A stretch of 64,000 bases of DNA from Clostridium sp. JN-1 (GCF_003718715.1 NZ_CP033465.1:2232001-2296000); one strand, 5' to 3'; positions 18,716-28,425 are shown, counted from the stretch's first letter. Made by a program: numbers and translations. Notes: generated from the sequence alone by a model not told the origin.

Positions 18716-19198
18716 ATGGAAAACGCAAAAATTTTTAGTACAAGAAGAATTGCAATATCAGGGATAGTAATGGCTATATACATATCCCTAATGTATTTTA
18801 CCCAATGGTTTGCATTTGGGCAATATCAGATAAGAATAGCTACTGCACTATACTCATTAAGTGCTCTTGCTCCTTATCTAATAATTCCTCTTGGTCTTGG
18901 CAATATGATAAGCAATACTCTCACAGGGGGAATGGGGATTTATGACATACTAGGCGGGTTTTTAGTAGGTGTCATAACAAGTACATGTACATATTTAATA
19001 GGACGTGCGAATCTTAATCGCTGGTTTCTTATTATACCACTTATTTGTGGTCCTGGACTTATAGTTCCTATATGGCTTTCAAAAATACTTAATATAAATT
19101 ATACAATACTTGCTGCAAGTCTCTGTATAGGTCAAGTTTTGCCAGCTATTATGGGAGTAATACTTATTAATCAAGTACAAAACAAAATAAGATTTTAA
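18716..19198 (+). CDS. queT: queuosine precursor transporter QueT (ECF S-component type)
   Basis: This 160-aa membrane protein has about five to six helices and the QueT-family features [20 protein letters not shown] and [10 protein letters not shown]. QueT proteins import queuosine precursors such as preQ1, probably as the substrate-binding subunit of an energy-coupling-factor transporter; no energising subunits are encoded nearby. The placement behind a preQ1 riboswitch and 14 bases before queF supports the role. The ribosome binding site is TTAGGGGG. Confidence 0.9.
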   Translation: MENAKIFSTRRIAISGIVMAIYISLMYFTQWFAFGQYQIRIATALYSLSALAPYLIIPLGLGNMISNTLTGGMGIYDILGGFLVGVITSTCTYLIGRANLNRWFLIIPLICGPGLIVPIWLSKILNINYTILAASLCIGQVLPAIMGVILINQVQNKIRF

Positions 19199-19212
19199 TT
19201 GGAGATGATAAT

Positions 19213-19707
19213 ATGAATGACAGAGAAACTGAGTTAAAAAATAATACTGTTCTTGGTAAAGAAAACACAAAATATAAATTTGATTATGATCCTTCAGTCC
19301 TTAAAACATTTGTAAACAAGCATTTAGATAATGATTATTTTGTTAAATTCAACTGCCCGGAATTCACAAGTCTTTGTCCAATAACCGGTCAGCCAGATTT
19401 TGCATCAATTTATATTTCTTATGTACCAGATAAGTTAATGGTGGAAAGTAAATCATTAAAGCTGTACCTTTTTAGTTTTAGGAACCATGGTGACTTTCAT
19501 GAAGATTGTATTAATATAATAATGAAAGACCTTATAAAAATCATGTCCCCAAAATATATAGAAGTACAGGGAAAATTTCTTCCAAGGGGTGGAATATCAA
19601 TTGATCCCTATGTTAATTATGGTAAAAAAAATACGCCGTGGGAACATGTTGCCCAAAAAAGATTATATTATCATGATCTCTATCCTGAAAAAATCGACAA
19701 TAGATAA
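19213..19707 (+). CDS. queF: NADPH-dependent 7-cyano-7-deazaguanine reductase QueF
   Basis: This 164-aa enzyme reduces preQ0 nitrile to preQ1 amine. It has the unimodular (YkvM-type) length and the catalytic region [14 protein letters not shown] (active-site Cys and Asp), the E/SKSLKLYL QueF motif ([17 protein letters not shown]) and HEDC. It is co-transcribed with queT. No queC, queD or queE genes are present here, so the cell may depend partly on salvage or encode them elsewhere. Confidence 0.95.
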   Translation: MNDRETELKNNTVLGKENTKYKFDYDPSVLKTFVNKHLDNDYFVKFNCPEFTSLCPITGQPDFASIYISYVPDKLMVESKSLKLYLFSFRNHGDFHEDCINIIMKDLIKIMSPKYIEVQGKFLPRGGISIDPYVNYGKKNTPWEHVAQKRLYYHDLYPEKIDNR

Positions 19708-19725
19708 CTAATGTAAAGTTTTAAA

Positions 19726-19810
19726 AAAAGCTCTGTGTTTAACTAGAGCTTTCAAATATGCAGCAAAAATAAGAGGCTGTCGTACTAACTTTTTAGTGCG
19801 GCAGCCTCTT
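19726..19810 (+). terminator. tandem terminators after queF
   Basis: A first hairpin AAAGCTCT/AGAGCTTT lies at 19728-19752. A second, stronger one at 19771-19810 has arms AAGAGGCTG and CAGCCTCTT around a T-rich loop, nearly the same sequence as the terminator at 4714-4748. Confidence 0.75.
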
Positions 19811-20329
19811 CTATCCATATAATAAGGGGGACTTATTATATTTTTAATTTTTGTCTAAGTTCTATCTACTTGGGACAATTATTATTATATATAGTTATTG
19901 TTACAATTTAGTGTCATATTTATTAACTAGATGTAAATGTTATAACATTAGGCTTTATTATTATCAAAGATATCAAACACTCTTCCTTATTATTTTACAA
20001 TAGCTTAATACCTTTCCAAGCATTTACTATATAAAATTTACAAAGTTTATGCAGCCAGGATGATTGAAATCATTAATGAAAATGTTATAATAAGTACGAA
20101 AATAAATAAAAAAACTTTATTTCTTTGCCGCCAGATAGAGAAAATAATAAGCATTTAAATTTCACGCTGCAGACCTTTCAAAGCATGATATTTAAGCGCT
20201 TTTGTTTTAGGTGGATTGTTATGCTATAAGAAAATTATTTACTAACTATTAAACACTATAATTTTTTATGTTAAGAAGCAAAATATATTAGGAAAATAGA
20301 AAAGCAATTATACTGCAAGGAGATTAATT
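19811..20329. other. intergenic region, no convincing gene
   Basis: A short hairpin ATAATAAG/CTTATTAT lies at about 19818-19838. A 35-codon minus-strand frame at about 20049-20156 would encode a membrane-helix peptide but has no good ribosome binding site. The promoter for the EamA-like gene should be near its end. Confidence 0.35.
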
Positions 20330-20761
20330 ATGTCATTTAATTATATTGTACCAATTATTATAGTTATCACATCTAATGTTATTTATCATGTTACAACTAA
20401 GAATATACCAAAAGAAGCAAACTCATTCTTATCGGTTTCAATAACTTACCTGGTTGGTATGATTAGTGCTCTAGCAATCTATTGTTTAACATCTAAATCG
20501 AGTAAGATTTTAACTGATATACATAAATTAAATTGGACAAGTTATGTTCTTGGATTGGCAATCTTAGGTATGGAAGTTGGGTATATTTATATGTATCGAG
20601 TAGGCTGGAATATAAGCAAAGGTTCATTAATTGCAAATATCTCATTAGCAATATTTTTAGTTATTATTGGTGCTTTATTTTATAAAGAACATATTGGTTT
20701 ATATCAAATAATAGGTATTGCATGCTGCATAGTAGGATTGATTTTTATTAATTTGAATTAA
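20330..20761 (+). CDS. EamA-like half-size membrane transporter
   Basis: The 143-aa protein has four to five hydrophobic helices. Its C-terminal segment, ANISLAIFLVIIGALFYKEH followed by IGLYQIIGIACCIVGLIFI, is the EamA (drug/metabolite transporter) signature. Full EamA proteins have two such halves (~300 aa); this one has a single half and would have to work as a dimer, as small multidrug-resistance proteins do. The ATG has GCAAGGAG upstream. The substrate is unknown. It is a single-gene unit. Confidence 0.75.
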   Translation: MSFNYIVPIIIVITSNVIYHVTTKNIPKEANSFLSVSITYLVGMISALAIYCLTSKSSKILTDIHKLNWTSYVLGLAILGMEVGYIYMYRVGWNISKGSLIANISLAIFLVIIGALFYKEHIGLYQIIGIACCIVGLIFINLN

Positions 20762-20821
20762 AGTCTTAGTTTTAAGTATTTAAGTTTCAAAGTATTGGCA
20801 CTGGCGCATCTGCCATGGAAT

Positions 20822-20950
20822 TCAAATACCGCACTGAGTAGTATTTGAATTAGTCATCAAATATATGTAAAAAAACTTTTCTTCAGGCGTTAAATCTAAA
20901 ACAAAGCCGTCATTCCAGAAATCTGTATGCAGCTGTCTGTATTTAGCCAT
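20822..20950 (-). pseudogene. N-terminal fragment of a phage replication/DnaD-like protein
   Basis: The 42 codons read MAKYRQLHTDFWNDGFVLDL then TPEEKFFYIYLMTNSNTTQC, close to the N-terminus of phage replisome-organiser proteins with DnaD domains, in which this winged-helix start is conserved. The frame ends at TGA, where such proteins continue for another ~200 residues, and no downstream remainder is visible. The ribosome binding site GGGAGG is intact, so the short peptide may still be made. It marks a former phage insertion in a non-phage area. Confidence 0.65.
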
Positions 20951-21046
20951 AAATATTCCTCCCAATTAAAATATAAAATAATTATTTTTAAAAAATACCC
21001 TCTATATATAAAATATGCATATTTTATATCATTGGACATATTTAGA

Positions 21047-21235
21047 AGCATTTTTTAGAGGACAAAAAAACAGAGGACAAAGGTTAGAGAACATTGAAGT
21101 TGGCAGTGTTTCGCTTTAGCGAAACGAGTTATCAAAAGCTTAATTAAAGATTTTTCGTAAGCGAAGCTAAGAAAAATCCTCCTTCATTGTCCTATGTCCT
21201 ATGTCCTCTGACTTTGTCCTCTGTCCTCTAAAAAT
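21047..21235. repeat. GGACA-type palindromic repeat, copy 3
   Basis: Left arm TAGAGGAC...CAGAGGACAAAGG and right arm CTATGTCCTCTGACTTTG...GTCCTCTGTCCTCTA face each other. The inner block AAGATTTTTCGTAAGCG is shared with copy 1, and a hairpin GTTTCGCTTTAGCGAAAC lies at about 21109-21126. The right end touches the mntH stop codon, so it may also serve as its transcription end. Confidence 0.7.
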
Positions 21236-21236
21236 G

Positions 21237-22511
21237 TTAAGCCTGACCGGTAAATGTTAAATATAAAAGCACTATATTTAATACTATTATTATTGCAGCT
21301 ATTAGAACACCTAACACTCGTACAAAACCTTTGTTAACTAAGTTACCCATCAAATCTTTACGTTTAGCTATAGTTAACATTTGGATTATTGGAAATGGTA
21401 AAATAAAACTAAGTACAACTTGACTCAAAAAAAGAGCATACATAGGATTAATTCCAAGTGAAATAATAACTAGAGCTGGTATCATCGTTATAAGTCTTCT
21501 TAAATTTACAGGTATGCTTAAATTAACAAAGCCCTTCATTATAGTTTGTCCTGCAAGGGTTCCAACAGCTGAAGATGATAATCCTGACGCAAGTAATGCT
21601 ATTCCAAATGCACCACTTGATAAAGGTCCTATTAAAGGTTGTAATGATTTATGGGCCTGTTCTATTGTATCTACTACCATTCCATTCTTATAAAAAACTG
21701 CAGCAGATACTATAAGCATTGCAGCATTAACAATAAAAGCTATATTCATAGCTATAGCCACATCTATCTTTTCCATTCTTAAATGTTTTAATTTGCCTTC
21801 ATCTGACAAATCAACACTTCTATCTTGAACTAATTGTGAGTGTAAGTATATTACATGAGGCATAACCGTTGCACCAAGCATTCCTACAGCAATTAATACA
21901 GCTTCACCATTGGGTAATATAGGAACTATTGTATGAATACCTACTTGAGCCCAATCTGGTTTAGCAAGAAATATTTCTATTGTATATGCAATAGATATTA
22001 CGGCAACAAGTGATGATATTATGATTTCTAGTACCTTTTGACCGTATTTTTCCATATAGCAAATTATAAATGTTATCAATCCTGTAAGAAGTCCTGCGTA
22101 TATCATAGGTATATGAAATAATAAATATAATCCTAATGTTCCTCCGAGGAACTCTGCTAAGTCTGTCGCCATAGCACCAAATTCAGCAATAATCCAAAAC
22201 GCCCAGTTTGCAGACTTAGGAAACACTTTAGCACACATTTCAGGGAGATTATGACCTGTGGCTATTCCTAATTTAGCAGACATAATTTGTAAGAATATAG
22301 CCATTAAGTTACTCCACAAGATTACCCAAATGAGTGTATAGTTAAATTTTGATCCGCCACTAATATTAGTTGCAAAGTTACCTGGATCAATATATGCTAC
22401 ACTAACAATAAAAGCAGGTCCTAAAAATTTTCCTAATTCTTTTATTTTACTTTGATTCATTACTTTTCGTTGATTTATATTCACATCGATTAAATTTTTT
22501 TCATTCTGCAT
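21237..22511 (-). CDS. mntH: Nramp-family Mn2+/Fe2+ transporter MntH
   Basis: This 424-aa proton-coupled divalent metal importer has ~11 membrane helices. The metal-site motif in helix 1 is intact (AYIDPGNFATN, with DPGN) and the helix 6 motif is MPHVIYLHSQL. The length is typical. It is divergent from mntR, with ~195 bp containing an inverted repeat between them. Regulation by the neighbouring DtxR-type protein with Mn or Fe as co-repressor is expected from family knowledge. Confidence 0.93.
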   Translation of the reverse strand: MQNEKNLIDVNINQRKVMNQSKIKELGKFLGPAFIVSVAYIDPGNFATNISGGSKFNYTLIWVILWSNLMAIFLQIMSAKLGIATGHNLPEMCAKVFPKSANWAFWIIAEFGAMATDLAEFLGGTLGLYLLFHIPMIYAGLLTGLITFIICYMEKYGQKVLEIIISSLVAVISIAYTIEIFLAKPDWAQVGIHTIVPILPNGEAVLIAVGMLGATVMPHVIYLHSQLVQDRSVDLSDEGKLKHLRMEKIDVAIAMNIAFIVNAAMLIVSAAVFYKNGMVVDTIEQAHKSLQPLIGPLSSGAFGIALLASGLSSSAVGTLAGQTIMKGFVNLSIPVNLRRLITMIPALVIISLGINPMYALFLSQVVLSFILPFPIIQMLTIAKRKDLMGNLVNKGFVRVLGVLIAAIIIVLNIVLLYLTFTGQA

Positions 22512-22567
22512 GGAAATGTCACCTTCCTTATTAGATATGTTAAATAAGAATAAAATAGTTATTATTA

Positions 22568-22592
22568 GTTAACCTTGTTAGCCAAGGCTAAG
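22568..22592. promoter_or_regulatory. probable MntR operator
   Basis: The sequence AACCTTGTTAGCCAAGGCTAA contains overlapping inverted pairs (CCTTG/CAAGG and TTAGCC/GGCTAA), of the size and style of DtxR/MntR sites, and lies between the divergent mntH and mntR genes. Assignment rests on position. Confidence 0.5.
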
Positions 22593-22707
22593 ATTTTTTC
22601 TAATATAAACTATGTAATAATAGGAAAAGTGTTCCCTCAAAGTAATCTTTCTACTTATTCAAACATATAATTTATTAAAGGGATTTTAGCTTAAAGTAGG
22701 TGAAAAT

Positions 22708-23178
22708 ATGATTAAAAACGACTTTTATACCTTTAATGAATATATGAAAAAGGAAGATAACCATCTTACTGCATCCATGGAGGACTACCTTGAGATGATA
22801 TATAGATTATGTTTAAATACAGGGTTCACAAGAATTCATGAACTTTCACATGCACTTAATGTTCAGCCTCCTTCAGCAACAAAAATGGTACAAAAATTAG
22901 CAGAGTTACAGCTTTTAAAATATGAGAGATATGGAATTTTAATACTTGAGGAAAAAGGAAAGGTCCTTGGAGCTGCACTGCTTAATCGTCATAATATTAT
23001 TGAAAATTTTTTAAGGATACTTGATGTTTCAGAATCTAATGTTTTGGAGGAAACTGAAAAAATTGAGCACACAATAAGTAAACAAACAACAAAATGTTTT
23101 CAAGATTTTTTACAATTTGTTAAGGATAACCCTGATATAGTCAGCAGATTTAAGGCTTATAAGGCTGCCCTAAAATGA
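22708..23178 (+). CDS. mntR: DtxR/MntR-family metal-dependent regulator
   Basis: The 156-aa protein has an N-terminal winged helix (HLTASMEDYLEMIYRL, then IHELSHALNVQPPSATKMVQ) followed by the dimerisation domain with metal-ligand candidates in VLGAALLNRHNIIENFL and the EETEKIEHTIS helix. There is no SH3-like third domain, as in MntR. It should repress mntH when Mn (or Fe) is bound. Placement divergent to mntH supports this. The ribosome binding site is GTAGGTG. Confidence 0.9.
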   Translation: MIKNDFYTFNEYMKKEDNHLTASMEDYLEMIYRLCLNTGFTRIHELSHALNVQPPSATKMVQKLAELQLLKYERYGILILEEKGKVLGAALLNRHNIIENFLRILDVSESNVLEETEKIEHTISKQTTKCFQDFLQFVKDNPDIVSRFKAYKAALK

Positions 23179-23206
23179 TGAATATTGTAGAAATAATCAT
23201 TCAAAC

Positions 23207-23244
23207 AATCAAAGTGCACCCATCCCATTGAGTGCACTTTGATT
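23207..23244. terminator. bidirectional terminator between mntR and the McrC-like gene
   Basis: Arms AATCAAAGTGCAC and GTGCACTTTGATT are perfectly complementary. The hairpin lies between convergent genes and runs into the stop codon of the minus-strand gene. Confidence 0.8.
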
Positions 23245-25048
23245 AACTAAAAACAATTTCTGAAAATAAATTATCTAGTAATTGCTCTTGTGTATTTTTA
23301 TCTATATCTGGATGCAGCGTTAAAATCTTTGCTGAAGGTTTTATTTGATTATTCCTCTCCGTAAATTTACTGCTGTAATAATTATAAATATATTCAATTT
23401 GATTTTCTTTTGGCTTGCCATTAACAACACAAACTTTATCAATTTCGTCATTTTCATCAATTGTACTAATAGAAAAAATATATTTATACACGATTTCTTT
23501 AAATCTATAATGCAGCACAGTATCAAAATTCGACCACTTTGCATCCAATATAATAAATTTTGAAGATTTACCTTTACATATTTTTATCACATAATCAGGT
23601 GCATAATAATTGGATTTACTTGAATCAAAGGAAATGCAATTATTTCTAAACAGCCCTACTCCATTACTATATTTACTAGGTCCATCATATATTACAGGCT
23701 GATAGTATACAGTAACATTTGAAAATTTTTCTGTAAACATAAATGTATTTTCATACTCGGTATTTTCATATAGTTGATTATCCTTTAATTTGTATTCAGC
23801 CTTAATAGACTTCTTTAAGAAAAATCCTCTTTTAATTAGATAATTATTTATCTTAAATAAAATATAATATTCATATATTTTATTTACTTCTATCAAACTT
23901 AACAGCATTTTCTCGTTTTCAAAATCATAATTTCCAGACTCAAACCAGTCTGCAATAACCTTATATATACGCCTATAATGCTGAATTTCCATAAAAATAT
24001 GCGATGGTTTTGGAACACGAGTTATATTTATATGACTGCATTTTAAAATTTTGCTGTACATAAAATACATTCTCTGAATTCCTTTATTTATCTTTTCTAC
24101 ACGATTAATATAATTTTCTATCCGGCTTAATAAGTGCTTATATATTTCTTTATATGAGGATATATAGCTTGGCCTTATTGAATAACTTGGATTATATATA
24201 ACTTTTTCTTTAATTTTAATAATCTTATTATAAAGATATTTATATATGTAACTCAAAAAACTTACAACTACCTGATTTTCATATATATCATAATCCAACC
24301 TTGTCCTATCTACTAAAACCTTTCTGGGCTGTAAATTCAATTTATTATATTTTATATGCGTAAAGTAGCTTACAGGTATAAGATATTGAGGATTAGATGC
24401 TATATATTGTATGGTTTCACATTTTATTTCCTTCAATTTTTCAAAATCATCTACAATATAATTATTGAATGTCTTATATTTTGAATTTGTTATAAAAAAC
24501 TTAAAATTTTCTTCATATTCACGCAGTATATTCTCTAATATAGAAATTTCAGTATCAATATTTTTGAACCTACTATTTTTTATATTTAAAAAATCCATAA
24601 CATTTGAAGAATTATTAAATAGATATTTAGGAGAATTATCAAATACATACTCTGCCATTTTCCTTACATTTTCATTTAATTTATTATCTCTTATTCCAAC
24701 ATCATAATAATCTGAATAAAAAAATTCATGAGATCCACTATTTGTTTCAATATCAATAGTAAAATTCACACATCCAAAATAATTTGTAAACACTCTTTTT
24801 TCAGTACATCCATTATTTTCAAAAGTTATATTTCCGCTGTCATAAGTATATTCTTGAAGTTTATTATTAATAAATATCTTCAAACTTTTTATTTTTTCTT
24901 CAAAAAATATAGATGCGCTGTATTCAATATCACTATAGACAATTCCTGCTATCTTATTACGATTAAATAGTCTGCTTCTTGGTGTTTCGTCTAAAATCAC
25001 TTCTAATTTATTATACTTATTAGGCTTAAGAATCAATCTACATTCCAT
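23243..25048 (-). CDS. McrC-like DUF2357 PD-(D/E)xK nuclease subunit
   Basis: This 601-aa protein has a DUF2357-like N-terminal and central part and a C-terminal nuclease core: APDYVIKIC followed by KFIILDAKW, i.e. the PD...DxK arrangement with Asp, Asp and Lys. Proteins of this type are the nuclease partners of McrB-like AAA+ motors, in place of classical McrC. It starts 14 bases after the McrB-like gene, so the two form one operon. Together they are predicted to cut modified or otherwise marked foreign DNA (type IV restriction). The DNA mark is unknown. Confidence 0.75.
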   Translation of the reverse strand: MECRLILKPNKYNKLEVILDETPRSRLFNRNKIAGIVYSDIEYSASIFFEEKIKSLKIFINNKLQEYTYDSGNITFENNGCTEKRVFTNYFGCVNFTIDIETNSGSHEFFYSDYYDVGIRDNKLNENVRKMAEYVFDNSPKYLFNNSSNVMDFLNIKNSRFKNIDTEISILENILREYEENFKFFITNSKYKTFNNYIVDDFEKLKEIKCETIQYIASNPQYLIPVSYFTHIKYNKLNLQPRKVLVDRTRLDYDIYENQVVVSFLSYIYKYLYNKIIKIKEKVIYNPSYSIRPSYISSYKEIYKHLLSRIENYINRVEKINKGIQRMYFMYSKILKCSHINITRVPKPSHIFMEIQHYRRIYKVIADWFESGNYDFENEKMLLSLIEVNKIYEYYILFKINNYLIKRGFFLKKSIKAEYKLKDNQLYENTEYENTFMFTEKFSNVTVYYQPVIYDGPSKYSNGVGLFRNNCISFDSSKSNYYAPDYVIKICKGKSSKFIILDAKWSNFDTVLHYRFKEIVYKYIFSISTIDENDEIDKVCVVNGKPKENQIEYIYNYYSSKFTERNNQIKPSAKILTLHPDIDKNTQEQLLDNLFSEIVFS

Positions 25049-25062
25049 AATTCAGACCTTCT

Positions 25063-28005
25063 TTATGAGAAAAATTGATAATACTGCATATTATTATTTC
25101 CATTTTCTATTATTCTTTTAAGTATTACCACACATTTAGTCATATTTTTATCTTTAAACAAATTCATAAGATTTTTTAAAAATTCTTCATATTTTTCCCC
25201 TTGTCCATTAATTTTAGGAAGCAGTTTTTGAGCTACTGCATAATCAAGGGCAGCGTATTCACGTGATGTATTTTTAGAACTTTCAAAAATGTTAACTCCA
25301 GTTTTTAAATACATATTTATAATTTTTCTTATTCTAGGGCTTACGCATATATTATTCTTATTAAACTCCCTGCATATTTCATCTAAGCTCTCAATTATCG
25401 AAGCTGGAATCCCATTGTTTTTAAAATTATCTAAAAAATATTTTTCTATATCTTCAAAAGTAACAATTTCATCATTTTCTTCAACATTCGAATCTTCATC
25501 ATATAATATGTTATCATCATAAGAATAATCTAATAATACTATCCACGCTCTATCTATAAGTCTTGGCGATAAAACTTCAGTTGTATGGTCATAATTTATT
25601 GTAGCTAAAAATCTTAAAGTTTTAGGTATATTATAAATATAATCTTCACCTAGATTGATTCTTCTATCATCTTTATCAATATCACAAACGTTCATAAAAT
25701 CAGCCCAATAATATTCCATAGGACTTAAATTAGCTTCATCTAACAATATAAAATATGGGAAATCATTGATATTTTTTTTGTATTCGTAATTTAATATATT
25801 AAATACACTAAATAACATGCCGTTATTTTTATCAAAACTCTTAGTCAGTGGATTGTAATAACCAATTAAATCTCTCTTTGAAGTCCATCCTTTTTCAACT
25901 GATACTTCCGTATATCTATTAAACTCATCTTTTCTGTATAATCCCAATACACGGGCAATAATATTACAAAGTGATGTTTTACCTACTCCCGGCTGCCCTG
26001 CAAATATAGTTAAAAATCCCTGTGTAAGACATATCATTATATTTATTACATCATTCTTGCTGTAATTTCTAACTTTTTTAACTTTATTATATATGTAATC
26101 CACTATATTTTCATTTTTAAAAGACTTAATATTTAGTAATTTAAAATTATCTCTTGATGCAACTTTGTCCTTAAAATCTTCACTATTTCTCTTTTTATTC
26201 CATTTATCAGCAGCCTTTAACATTTCCGATTCAGCAAATCCTTCAAATATAATATTTGCATTTTTATTTTTATTATTATAGGCATTCATTATATTTTCTA
26301 ATTCTTTTTCAAGACTTCTTTGAATTTCTTCAGCTTCATTTTGAAGTTTATGATTTTCTTCTTTATTTTTCTGGATGTCTTTATTTATATATTCTTTTAC
26401 ACCATTAGCTTTATTAACTTCTTCATCTATTTTCTCTTTTTTCTTAATAAGTTCATCAATTTCAGTACACAAATTATATTTTTCTTTTAACTCTTCTATA
26501 TCTTTTTCAATATTCTCTTTTTCTTCAATTAATTTTTTTATATCTAACCGAAAATTTTTGCTTAAATTCTTTTCATTTATATTTTTTGAATCTTTTATCG
26601 TAGAATTTATATCATCTAGTTCCTTTTTTGCATTTTCTAATTCAGACATAACTAATTTACTATTTTGAAGTTTTTCTAAAATACAATTATCTTTTAAAAT
26701 AGCTTGTATTATTTTTTCTTTAGTACTATCGTCATTTAAAAATAACTTTATTATATCAAGCAAATCTTTTTCTATAAAATTTTCTGTTACCTCAGTTTCA
26801 CTAATTAATTTTGTTATTCTTTTTATTCTTTCCTTGGATAGAGAATTATTAACTATAGAAATAATATTCTTTCTAATATTTTGAAGTTCACTCTTATTAC
26901 AAGACATATTTTTTGTATTAATTATCCTCTTTAATTCATCTAGAAGTTCCTTATCACTTATCGTATCTATTTCATCAAAAACCAAATTAACTGAATCATA
27001 AAAATATACAACTTTAATATAAGCTATTTCTTTATCATACAGATTATCTATTTCCTGAATATTTAAACAATTTTCATTTTCTTTTATCGGATATCTTTTT
27101 ACTATATAATCATTTTTACTCCTGTCAATATAATATCCTCCGCCTGTACTGCGTGATTTATAACCAAATGGTCCATAAATATACTTGTTATCTTTAATAT
27201 AAACTTCGTTTTTAATAGGTTCATTCTGTATCACAATAACTTCATCATCATAAATTTTCTTACTTAAATCAATATTTTTACCTACTTCTGCAATTTCATA
27301 TATTTTTTCATCAGACAAACTGTATATGTTATTATTATTTATTAACTTGTCTCCATCTATTTTCTTTTTTGTTTTATCATTGTAATCTTCTAAATCATCT
27401 GGATTAAACTTACATATCAACAATTTTTCGATATCATAATTTTTTTCAGAAAAAATTCTATTAGGATTCACAGCTATATTACCATAATTGGGATATTCTT
27501 TATATCCATCTATAGTTTCAAATTTATGTTTATATATCTTGCATAATGGATATAAATTATAAAATCTATCATTTTCATACTTTACTTCAACTACATATTT
27601 GTCATATTCTTGATCTGAATTATTATTTTCTACTTTATCAACAATTTCACCATCTTCACCAATTAAATTATTTGCAAGATCATTGTATTCAGCTTTTTCA
27701 CTTGCAGCTAAAAATGTAATTTGTCTTAAAAATTTTTTCTTATCCCCAGTATTAATAAGATTTTTTACTTCATCAATGCTTTTATTTTCAAATTCATCTT
27801 TTTCCTCAGACGTATTAATTCCTGTTCTTAAAATATCTAATAAATCGTTTCTATCTTTTAGTTCACCTTGAATTGTAACTTTTAATGCATTTTTTAAATT
27901 TCCTTTTCTAAAACCTGGTATCATAATATCATTTTTCTCAACAATATTTATTAATTCTTGTTTGTTTAAGTTATTAAGTATCCAATTGGTTAATTTTTTT
28001 TTCAT
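25063..28005 (-). CDS. McrB-type AAA+ NTPase with long coiled coil
   Basis: The ~980-aa protein has an N-terminal region (1-420) of unknown fold, a long Lys/Glu-rich coiled coil (~430-600), and a C-terminal AAA+ module with Walker A GQPGVGKTS (~670), Walker B PYFILLDEANLSPMEYYW (~750) and the McrB-type NxxD segment TINYDHTTEVLSPR (~805). The frame begins upstream at TTG, but GGTGGGAG places the start at the ATG of MKKKLTNWIL. It drives the neighbouring DUF2357 nuclease. No YTH, EVE or DUF3578 specificity domain is recognisable; the N-terminus probably holds the target-recognition function. Confidence 0.8.
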   Translation of the reverse strand: MKKKLTNWILNNLNKQELINIVEKNDIMIPGFRKGNLKNALKVTIQGELKDRNDLLDILRTGINTSEEKDEFENKSIDEVKNLINTGDKKKFLRQITFLAASEKAEYNDLANNLIGEDGEIVDKVENNNSDQEYDKYVVEVKYENDRFYNLYPLCKIYKHKFETIDGYKEYPNYGNIAVNPNRIFSEKNYDIEKLLICKFNPDDLEDYNDKTKKKIDGDKLINNNNIYSLSDEKIYEIAEVGKNIDLSKKIYDDEVIVIQNEPIKNEVYIKDNKYIYGPFGYKSRSTGGGYYIDRSKNDYIVKRYPIKENENCLNIQEIDNLYDKEIAYIKVVYFYDSVNLVFDEIDTISDKELLDELKRIINTKNMSCNKSELQNIRKNIISIVNNSLSKERIKRITKLISETEVTENFIEKDLLDIIKLFLNDDSTKEKIIQAILKDNCILEKLQNSKLVMSELENAKKELDDINSTIKDSKNINEKNLSKNFRLDIKKLIEEKENIEKDIEELKEKYNLCTEIDELIKKKEKIDEEVNKANGVKEYINKDIQKNKEENHKLQNEAEEIQRSLEKELENIMNAYNNKNKNANIIFEGFAESEMLKAADKWNKKRNSEDFKDKVASRDNFKLLNIKSFKNENIVDYIYNKVKKVRNYSKNDVINIMICLTQGFLTIFAGQPGVGKTSLCNIIARVLGLYRKDEFNRYTEVSVEKGWTSKRDLIGYYNPLTKSFDKNNGMLFSVFNILNYEYKKNINDFPYFILLDEANLSPMEYYWADFMNVCDIDKDDRRINLGEDYIYNIPKTLRFLATINYDHTTEVLSPRLIDRAWIVLLDYSYDDNILYDEDSNVEENDEIVTFEDIEKYFLDNFKNNGIPASIIESLDEICREFNKNNICVSPRIRKIINMYLKTGVNIFESSKNTSREYAALDYAVAQKLLPKINGQGEKYEEFLKNLMNLFKDKNMTKCVVILKRIIENGNNNMQYYQFFS

Positions 28006-28144
28006 ATTAATATCTCCCACCAAATTAATATTATTGTTTGTTTACCCATTTATAATAATATTATACTATAATTTCAAAAAATCTATATAATTTTATGTTT
28101 TTTTTGTTAATAAATAACTAAAACTTAAGAAACTGAATAGATAA

Positions 28145-28189
28145 GAGAACGTACCTAGATTTGTGTAAATCAAATCTAGGTACGTTCTC
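28145..28189. terminator. strong perfect hairpin, probable bidirectional terminator
   Basis: Arms GAGAACGTACCTAGATTTG and CAAATCTAGGTACGTTCTC pair perfectly around a seven-base loop. It lies ~140 bp upstream of the McrB start and just downstream (minus strand) of the Sel1 remnant. No long T run follows, so an insertion-element or attachment relic is also possible. Confidence 0.55.
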
Positions 28190-28206
28190 GATGTTTCCAC
28201 TATTTC

Positions 28207-28425
28207 TTACATTAAACTCTTCAAATATTCAAAATTTTCCACTGCAGTAAGGTTTCGCTTGGTAACTGATTTTTTAAACCATTTTAGAGCCTCTTTATAA
28301 TTTATTGCCGTTCCTAAAGCATTTTCATGCATAGCTCCAATCAAATTTTGAGCTTTTGCATATCCTTGCTCAGCTGATTTTCTAAGCCATTTTGATGCTT
28401 CATCATAATATGTTTCTTCTGATAT
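28207..28425 (-). pseudogene. Sel1-repeat protein remnant
   Basis: The translated frame contains YYDEASKWLRKSAEQGYAKA followed by QNLIGAMHENALG and KEALKWFKKSV, two Sel1/TPR-like repeats. There is an in-frame TAG right upstream, no start codon with a ribosome binding site, and the fragment is much shorter than any complete Sel1 protein. It is a decayed 3' end of a repeat protein gene. Confidence 0.7.

Noticed and set aside
20049-20156. 35-aa membrane-helix peptide on the minus strand (MLIIFSIWRQRNKV...)
   Set aside because: It has no ribosome binding site and an in-frame stop directly upstream; an AT-rich chance frame is likelier.
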